Source: Pseudooceanicola sp. HF7 (GTDB taxonomy: Bacteria > Pseudomonadota > Alphaproteobacteria > Rhodobacterales > Rhodobacteraceae). From it: 45,989 bases of DNA. Of the stretch, positions 40,257 through 45,989 are shown in pieces (within the stretch, counting starts at the first letter, position 1; every line of letters begins with the position of its first letter). The notes under the pieces were generated by a model. That model was not told the origin of the DNA, ran no database searches, and saw nothing but the letters and a program-made list of their open reading frames with translations. The stretch covers positions 1-45,989 of the forward strand of contig NZ_JAATOW010000037.1 of assembly GCF_011806405.1 (NCBI RefSeq), read 5' to 3'. Position numbers and translations under genes: made by a program.

Positions 40257-41267
40257 ATGAGACAGACCTTGATTGCAGCCACCTTGCTGGCCAGCGTTGC
40301 CCTTCCCCTGCGCGCGCAGGACACAAACTATCCCCTTACTCTCCGGAATTGTGGTGTCGATGTTTCCTTCGACGCCGCCCCGAAAAGCGCCGTGACCATC
40401 GGCCAGTCCGCGACAGAGATCCTCTATTCCCTTGGCCTTGCGCCGAAGGTCTTGGGCACCTCGGTCTGGTTCAACCCGGTCCTTCCGGAATTCGCGGAGG
40501 TGAACGAGGGCATCGAGCGGCTTGCCGATAACGACCCGAGCTTCGAAAGCGTCGTTGCGAAGAAGCCAGGGCTTGTTGCCGTGCAATACGAATGGCACGT
40601 GGGCGAAAGTGGGAGCGTGGGGACGCGTGAGCTGTTCCACGACATCGGCATCCCCACCTACATCATGCCGGCCGATTGCGACACCAAGGACAATTCCACC
40701 GGCGGGGACGGCACGCGAACGGGCGCCTTCGAGACAGCTTCCGTCTACAAGGGCATTCGAGAACTGGCGCAGATCTTCGACGTACAGGCAGAGGGCGAGG
40801 CGCTTGCAGGCGACCTGCAGGCCACTGAGCAGACCGCCATCGCGCGCGCCGAAGGTCTGGATCTGCCGGATGACCTGTCGGCCGTGTTCTGGTTCTCTTC
40901 CCCCGATTTGGAGAGCGACCCCTATGTTGCCGGCCAGCTTGGCGCGCCGGGCTACATGATGGCGAAGCTGGGCATCGAGAACGTCATCACGTCGGACGAG
41001 GAATGGCCGACCGTGGGATGGGAAAGCATTGCCCGTGCGAATCCCGATCTCATCGTCATTGCCTATATGGATCGTCGACGTTTCCCCGCGGATGACATCG
41101 ACAGGAAGCTGGAGTTTCTGCGCTCCGACCCCGTTGCCAGCCAGATGACAGCGGTTCGGGAAGGCCGCATCGTCCAGATGGACGCGCACGCGATGAGCGC
41201 GACGATGCGGACCATCTACGGGCTGGAGGCGCTTTCGGAAGCCCTTTCCACTATGTCCTTCGAATGA
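40257..41267 (+). CDS. btuF: Cobalamin ABC transporter, substrate-binding protein
   Basis: A 336-residue periplasmic binding protein of the PBP-III (BtuF/FecB) family. A signal peptide is clear: MRQTLIAATLLASVALPL then RAQ, with cleavage about residue 21. The mature part has ITIGQSATEILYSLGLAPKVLGT-like start (VTIGQSATEILYSLG), FESVVAKKPGLV, and ANPDLIVIAY, all typical. ATG 40257 places the signal correctly; the longer frame runs through the riboswitch. B12 specificity is inferred from the riboswitch; an iron-chelate binder is otherwise possible. It overlaps btuC by four bases. Confidence 0.88.
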   Translation: MRQTLIAATLLASVALPLRAQDTNYPLTLRNCGVDVSFDAAPKSAVTIGQSATEILYSLGLAPKVLGTSVWFNPVLPEFAEVNEGIERLADNDPSFESVVAKKPGLVAVQYEWHVGESGSVGTRELFHDIGIPTYIMPADCDTKDNSTGGDGTRTGAFETASVYKGIRELAQIFDVQAEGEALAGDLQATEQTAIARAEGLDLPDDLSAVFWFSSPDLESDPYVAGQLGAPGYMMAKLGIENVITSDEEWPTVGWESIARANPDLIVIAYMDRRRFPADDIDRKLEFLRSDPVASQMTAVREGRIVQMDAHAMSATMRTIYGLEALSEALSTMSFE

Positions 41268-42322
41268 CCATGGTGGCCGCGACCCCCCGCCTGGCGGCGC
41301 GGCGCCGTCTCTGGTTCGCGCCAGTTTTGCTGGGGGTGGCGATCCTGGTGGGCACGGCAATCGGAGAGACCCGGTTGCCGCTCATGACGGTGCTGCAGAC
41401 ATTGGCGAACAAGCTTTGGGGGGCGGGCTATCCGGTCGACAGGATCGATGCCGGGATCATCTGGAGCTACCGCCTGCCGCGGGCCATTGTCGCGGCCTGC
41501 TGCGGGGCGGGTCTTGCGCTGACAGGAGTCGTCTTGCAGGCGCTTCTGCGCAACCCGCTAGCTGATCCCTACCTGATGGGGCTTTCGGCAGGGGCGTCGA
41601 CTGGGGCGGTTCTAGTGACCATTGCCGGCGTCGGGGGTGGCGCGGTTTCCATGTCCTTCGGGGCCTTGGGCGGGGCGCTTCTGGCCTTTGCCTGTGTCAT
41701 CCTGCTGGCTCATGCGGTGAGCGGTGGCGCGGGCGGTGGGCGTGCGAACCAGGCCGCCGCTGCGATCATTCTGGCGGGGATCGCCGGGTCGCAGTTGTTC
41801 AACGCCTTGACCGCCTTCACGATTGCCCGGTCTGCCAATGCCGAACAGGCGCGAGGCATCATGTTCTGGCTGATGGGCAATCTTTCCGGCATCCGCTGGG
41901 AAGACGTGGGCGCCTGCATCTTCGTGTCGATTGGGGGCGTGGCGCTTTGCTTGTGGCACAGGCGTGGCCTGGATGCCTTTACCTTTGGCGCAGACGGCGC
42001 GGCGGCACTTGGCATCAACGTGCAGGCCCTCCGTGGCAGTCTGATCACGGCGACCGCGATCATGGTCGGCGTTCTTGTGTCGAAGGTGGGCGCGATCGGC
42101 TTCGTCGGTCTTGTCGTGCCGCATGCCATGCGCTTCCTGGTGGGCACGCGGCACGACCGGTTGGTCCCGGCCTCGGCCTTGGCAGGGGCGGTCTTCCTGG
42201 TCGCCGCCGACGTGATCAGCCGTATCATCGTGCCGGGCCAGGTCTTGCCCATCGGCGTGGTGACGGCACTGGTCGGGGCACCCGCCTTTGCGCTGATCCT
42301 GGTACGGGGGGCGCGGCGATGA
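41264..42322 (+). CDS. btuC: Cobalamin ABC transporter, permease
   Basis: A 352-residue permease of the FecCD/BtuC family with about ten membrane helices. Signature stretches are IIWSYRLPRAIVAACCGAGLALTG, LRNPLADPYLMGLSAGASTGA, FWLMGNLSGIRW and VGAIGFVGLVVPHAMRFLVGTRH. It overlaps btuF (ATGA) and btuD (ATGA), so the three subunits are made together. It should move vitamin B12 across the inner membrane with BtuD. Confidence 0.93.
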   Translation: MTMVAATPRLAARRRLWFAPVLLGVAILVGTAIGETRLPLMTVLQTLANKLWGAGYPVDRIDAGIIWSYRLPRAIVAACCGAGLALTGVVLQALLRNPLADPYLMGLSAGASTGAVLVTIAGVGGGAVSMSFGALGGALLAFACVILLAHAVSGGAGGGRANQAAAAIILAGIAGSQLFNALTAFTIARSANAEQARGIMFWLMGNLSGIRWEDVGACIFVSIGGVALCLWHRRGLDAFTFGADGAAALGINVQALRGSLITATAIMVGVLVSKVGAIGFVGLVVPHAMRFLVGTRHDRLVPASALAGAVFLVAADVISRIIVPGQVLPIGVVTALVGAPAFALILVRGARR

Positions 42323-43080
42323 GGATCGAGGTGCACGCCCTATCCGCAAAGGTTCACCGGGTACCGCTTCTGCAGGGCATCTCCCTGCATATCGAGCGCG
42401 GAGAGCTCTTTGGCCTTGTCGGGCCCAACGGGTCGGGCAAGTCCACGCTGATGCGATGCCTTGCCGGGCTGCGCAGGCCAAGTGCGGGCCGGGTTCTTGC
42501 GGAGGGGACGGAGGTGAGGAAAATGCCCGCCCGCGACCGCGCCCGGCGCATTGCCTTCGTTGAGCAGCAGGCCGACACGACCGATCGCCTGACAGTTCGG
42601 GAGGCGGTGGAGCTTGGGCGCACGCCCTATCTGTCGCCTCTGCGCGGCTGGAGCGAGGAGGACGCCGCCGCTGTTGAGGCCGCGCTGAGCGCGGTGGAAA
42701 TGACCGCCTTTGCGGAGCGCCTTTGGCACACGCTTTCCGGCGGAGAGCGGCAGCGTGTCCATATCGCCCGCGCACTCGCCCAGGATCCGGAACTTCTGAT
42801 GCTGGACGAGCCCTCGAACCACCTCGACATCCGCCACCAGCTGTCGCTGATGGCGCTGATCCGGGACTTGCCCATCACGCGTGTCGTCGCGCTGCACGAC
42901 CTCAACCAGGCCGCGGCCTGTGACCGTATCGGCGTGATGCAAGGCGGACGTCTGGTCGTTGTTGGGACCCCTGCCGACATCCTTGATGAGGCTCTCTTGG
43001 CGGAGGTCTTCGGGGTGGCCGCGACGCGCAGTGTCTCTGAGGGCGGCGCAACGCATCTTCATTTCTCGCATGCGCTTTGA
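42319..43080 (+). CDS. btuD: Cobalamin ABC transporter, ATPase
   Basis: A 253-residue ABC ATPase. Walker A GPNGSGKS at 35-42, signature LSGGE at 139-143, Walker B LLMLDEP at 159-165, and the switch histidine at 193 (ALHDLN) are all present. The layout is that of the FecE/BtuD group. The true start is ATG 42319, four bases inside btuC. It is the last gene of the riboswitch operon; the next gene lies on the other strand. Confidence 0.92.
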   Translation: MRIEVHALSAKVHRVPLLQGISLHIERGELFGLVGPNGSGKSTLMRCLAGLRRPSAGRVLAEGTEVRKMPARDRARRIAFVEQQADTTDRLTVREAVELGRTPYLSPLRGWSEEDAAAVEAALSAVEMTAFAERLWHTLSGGERQRVHIARALAQDPELLMLDEPSNHLDIRHQLSLMALIRDLPITRVVALHDLNQAAACDRIGVMQGGRLVVVGTPADILDEALLAEVFGVAATRSVSEGGATHLHFSHAL

Positions 43081-43204
43081 AGAGGCGCACCCGGGGCAGC
43101 ACGACCTCTGTGCCAGCGACAAGCCAGACGGCGACGGTCTGCAGTCGATCTGAGGGGACGCAATGCAGGACGCCCAGGCCGCTCAAGCGGCGTGCGGCGC
43201 GGTC

Positions 43205-43714
43205 TCAGCCCCTGTAGGGGGTGACCCGATCCGCCGAAAGCGCGTAGCCCACATCGGCCAGCTGGGTGGCGGTCGCGGCGGTGCCGAACATGCCCGTGAC
43301 CGTGACGGCTTCGAACAGACCCCTGGATTCATAGGGCTTTGCCGATGTGACAAGCACCAGCTGGTTTGCCGGCGGCGGTGGGACGTGGATGCAGGCCCCG
43401 ACGTAGGGCACGAGCATGAAGGCGGTGATCGCGGTCCCTTCGTAATCGAGCGGCACGACAAAGCCCGACAGCTGCACCGTCTCGCCGTTCCAGTCGGTGC
43501 GCACGCCGGAGGATTCCGGCTGCTGGCTGGCAAGCGGCGCCTGGTCATGCTGCACCATGCCCTGCAACGACGGGGGCAGGGTGGTTTCCCCTTCGGGCAG
43601 AAGGTCCTTCCAGGTCAGCACCGTGGTGCTTTCGGCGCGCAGCACGGAGGCGGGCAGGGCCGCAAGCAGGGCTGTCCCGGCACAGAACGCGCGACGTTTG
43701 AGAGATGCAGTCAT
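43205..43714 (-). CDS. DUF3299 exported protein of the zinc-related operon
   Basis: A 169-residue protein with an export signal (MTASLKRRAFCAGTALLAALP, ending near LRA), which has a paired-Arg start. The mature part carries the DUF3299 pattern VQLSGFVVPLDYEGTAITAFMLVPYVGACIHVPPPPANQLV, including a conserved Cys-x-His. Proteins of this family occur with ZrgA-type ABC systems and may act in periplasmic metal handling. GGAGG eight bases upstream supports ATG 43714. It is the last gene of the minus-strand operon, 34 bases after the permease. Confidence 0.87.
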   Translation of the reverse strand: MTASLKRRAFCAGTALLAALPASVLRAESTTVLTWKDLLPEGETTLPPSLQGMVQHDQAPLASQQPESSGVRTDWNGETVQLSGFVVPLDYEGTAITAFMLVPYVGACIHVPPPPANQLVLVTSAKPYESRGLFEAVTVTGMFGTAATATQLADVGYALSADRVTPYRG

Positions 43715-43748
43715 TCCATTAACCTCCGTTCGGGTGGGGCGGTTCTGA

Positions 43749-44999
43749 TCATATCCGCACCATCATGCCATCGGCCAGAGACAGGCGGTAGGCCCTGAGC
43801 GCGGGGAGCAGGCTTGCGAGGGCCGCAGCGCCGATCACGGCAAGCATTCCCCAGAGCTCTCGCAGTCCCGGCGGGTCGAGCGGCAGCCAGAGGCCGAAGG
43901 CCGCGTCGATCAGGGGACGTGCCAGGGCCAGCGCCCCGTAGAGCAGCGCCATTCCCAGCAGCGCTCCAAGCGCTGCCATCAGCACCGCTTCCAGCACAAG
44001 CAGGCCCAGGATCACGCCCGGCCGGGCGCCCATGGCGCGCCAGATCGCCATTTCGCGGCGCCGTTCGTTCAGGCTTGAAAAGATCATCGCGGTCATCCCC
44101 AGCAGCGCGGTGACCACCACCATGGCAGAGACGCCGACAAGCGCGGTCTCGGCCAGGCCGACAATCTGCCAGAGCTCCTGCAGCGCGAGGCCCGGCAGCA
44201 CGGCCAGCAGCGGCTCCTCGGGGTATTCGTTGATCCAGCGTTGCAGCGCAAAGACCTGCAGGCGCGATTTCACCCCGACCATGGCGGCGGTGATCGCCTT
44301 GGGGGTCAGGTCCATCTGGCGGATCTGTTCAACCGGCGTGCTTTGACCCGGCTGCTGCGCGCCGCTCTGCCAGTCGACGTGGATCGCCTCGATCGCCTGC
44401 AGGCTCACGATCACCGTACGATCTACCGGCGTGCCGGTCTTGGCGATGATCCCGGCAACGCGGAACGGCTGATCGTCATGCTCCGTGAAGGAGGCAAGCC
44501 CGTGCGAGACCACGATCGGATCGTCCACCGCATAGCCAAGCGCCGCCGCCACATCAGCACCGATGACCGCATCATAGAGATCGTCCAGGCCGGCCCCCGG
44601 CGTGATCTGCAGCGCGCGGCCGCCGCGGTACTTGTAATGCTCGAAGAAGGCGGGCGTGGTGCCCATGACGCGGAACTGCCGGTGGCTGTCCCCCAGGGAG
44701 ATGGGCACGATCCAGTCCACCTCGTCCCGCGCCGCGATGTCCTGGTAACTCTGCCAAGTGACGTTGTTGGTGGCATTGCCGATGCGGAAGACCGAATAAA
44801 GCATCAACTGAACCGAACCCGAGCGCGCGCCGACGATCAGGTCGGTGCCAGAGATCGTGTCGGCAAAGCTGGCGCGGGCCCCGGTGCGCACCTTCTCCAC
44901 GCCCAGGAAAAGCGCCACCGAAAGGGCAATGGCAAGCACGGTCAGCCCCACGGTCAGCGCGCGGGCCCGGAGCGAGCCGAAAGCAAGGCGCAGGATCAT
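43749..44999 (-). CDS. ABC transporter permease, MacB/FtsX type
   Basis: A 416-residue permease with the FtsX-like plan: an N-terminal helix (LTVGLTVLAIALSVALFLGV), a periplasmic domain of about 230 residues (TISGTDLIVGARSGSVQLML and on), then three C-terminal helices (ALVGVSAMVVVTALLGMTAM, GLLVLEAVLMAALGALLGMAL, LWGMLAVIGAAALASLLPALR). The segment LNERRREMAIWRAMGARP between helices is characteristic. It overlaps its ATPase gene (ATGA). With ZrgA and DUF3299 neighbours it probably serves metal-related transport or extraction. Confidence 0.9.
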   Translation of the reverse strand: MILRLAFGSLRARALTVGLTVLAIALSVALFLGVEKVRTGARASFADTISGTDLIVGARSGSVQLMLYSVFRIGNATNNVTWQSYQDIAARDEVDWIVPISLGDSHRQFRVMGTTPAFFEHYKYRGGRALQITPGAGLDDLYDAVIGADVAAALGYAVDDPIVVSHGLASFTEHDDQPFRVAGIIAKTGTPVDRTVIVSLQAIEAIHVDWQSGAQQPGQSTPVEQIRQMDLTPKAITAAMVGVKSRLQVFALQRWINEYPEEPLLAVLPGLALQELWQIVGLAETALVGVSAMVVVTALLGMTAMIFSSLNERRREMAIWRAMGARPGVILGLLVLEAVLMAALGALLGMALLYGALALARPLIDAAFGLWLPLDPPGLRELWGMLAVIGAAALASLLPALRAYRLSLADGMMVRI

Positions 45000-45692
45000 G
45001 CGGCGGCCCTTTCGATGCGGGCGATGTCCTCAAGCCGCAGCACGCGGTCGAAGCGCGGGGCGAGGCGTTCGTCATGGCTGACCATCAAGAGGGCTGAGCC
45101 CGCTTCGGCAGTCTGTTCAAAGAGCAGTCCAAGGAAATTGTCCTGCGTCGCGGCATCCAGTGCCGAGGTCGGCTCATCCGCGACGATCAGCGGCGGGTTT
45201 CCGATCAACGCGCGCGCCACGGCCACCCGTTGTTGCTGACCCACGCTGAGCCGCCCGGCGGGACTGGCAAGCAGCCCGGACGGCAGGCCAAGGGCCTGGC
45301 ACAGGTGCCCGGCCTTGGCATGGGCGTCACCGGCGCGCTGCCGCCGCTCTGGCGCGAAGTTGAGCGGCAGCAGGATGTTATCGGCCACGCTGCCGTAGGG
45401 CAGCAGGTTGAACTGCTGGAAGATCACGCCGATCTGCTCTGCCCGGAAGCGGTCCCGCGCCCCGGCGCGCAGGGTCGCAAGATCCGTACCCCCGACGGTG
45501 ACCTTTCCGCTTTGGGCCGTCACGATACCGCAGATGAGCGACAGCAGCGTCGACTTTCCCGAGCCGCTTTGCCCCAGCAGAAGCACACTTTCGCGGCGCG
45601 CGACCTGGAAGCGCGGCACGTCGAGCGAAAAGCCCGACCTGCGGCCCCAGTGAAACTCTACCCCGGTAAGATCGATGGCCGGCGTGTGAAGA

Positions 45693-45709
<17 letters not shown>
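44996..45709 (-). CDS. ABC transporter ATPase, LolD/MacB type
   Basis: A MacB/LolD-type ATPase of about 237 residues. Walker A GQSGSGKST, FQQFNLLPYGSVADNI, a variant signature LSVGQ (in place of LSGGQ), and Walker B PLIVADEPTSALD are clear. No ATG or GTG fits the start: TTG 45709 overlaps the zrgA end by 17 bases, and TTG 45742 is the alternative. It is coupled to the permease at its 3' end. Substrate is inferred from the zrgA neighbour only. Confidence 0.87.

Positions 45710-45989
<280 letters not shown>

Overview
The window is GC-rich DNA with tightly packed ATGA/TGATG gene junctions. It looks like an alphaproteobacterial chromosome, probably Rhodobacterales; that placement is an inference from base composition, protein style and a tRNA-Val fragment. 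It divides into four parts.

(1) Positions 1-2100: a lone minus-strand gene for a HEPN-motif protein (276-1430), flanked by non-coding DNA that carries degenerate intergenic repeats and copies of a CTTAAC/GTTAAG hexamer.

(2) Positions 2101-27876: a prophage structural and lysis cassette. The head module is lambda-like: small and large terminase, portal, gpW, ClpP-type protease with an internal scaffold start, gpD decoration, gpE capsid and connector candidates. The tail module is P2-like and contractile: V, W, J, I, tailspike, collar-fibre protein, sheath, tube, tail assembly chaperone with a GGGAAAC -1 frameshift site, tape measure, U, X, D. A lysis block follows: M15 endolysin, holin-like membrane proteins, and i-spanin with a partly embedded o-spanin. 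Two reverse-strand membrane-protein genes (19944-20999) sit inside the late operon between the chaperone and the tape measure. No integrase, repressor or replication gene is visible.

(3) Positions 28177-37628: a cargo region of more AT-rich genes separated by repeat-filled spacers. It holds a MazG-like NTP pyrophosphohydrolase coupled to an HNH nuclease, a small orphan protein, catB, a second HEPN-motif protein, a ClpP-fold protease with an unknown C-terminal half, and an overlapping gene pair for a NYN-type RNase and a NACHT-type NTPase. The pair is the best candidate here for an undescribed antiphage or immune system. The region ends at 37581-37628 with the 3' part of a tRNA-Val(UAC) gene that lacks its 5' half. 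This is the expected scar of site-specific integration into a tRNA gene, so the island probably runs from beyond the left edge to about 37.63 kb.

(4) Positions 37629-45989: ordinary chromosome. A DASS/SLC13-type transporter is followed by a cobalamin riboswitch with its own terminator, which controls a vitamin B12 ABC importer (btuF-btuC-btuD). Convergent to it is a minus-strand zinc-related operon: ZrgA with a His-Asp hexanucleotide repeat (cut by the window end), an ABC ATPase, a MacB/FtsX-type permease and a DUF3299 protein.
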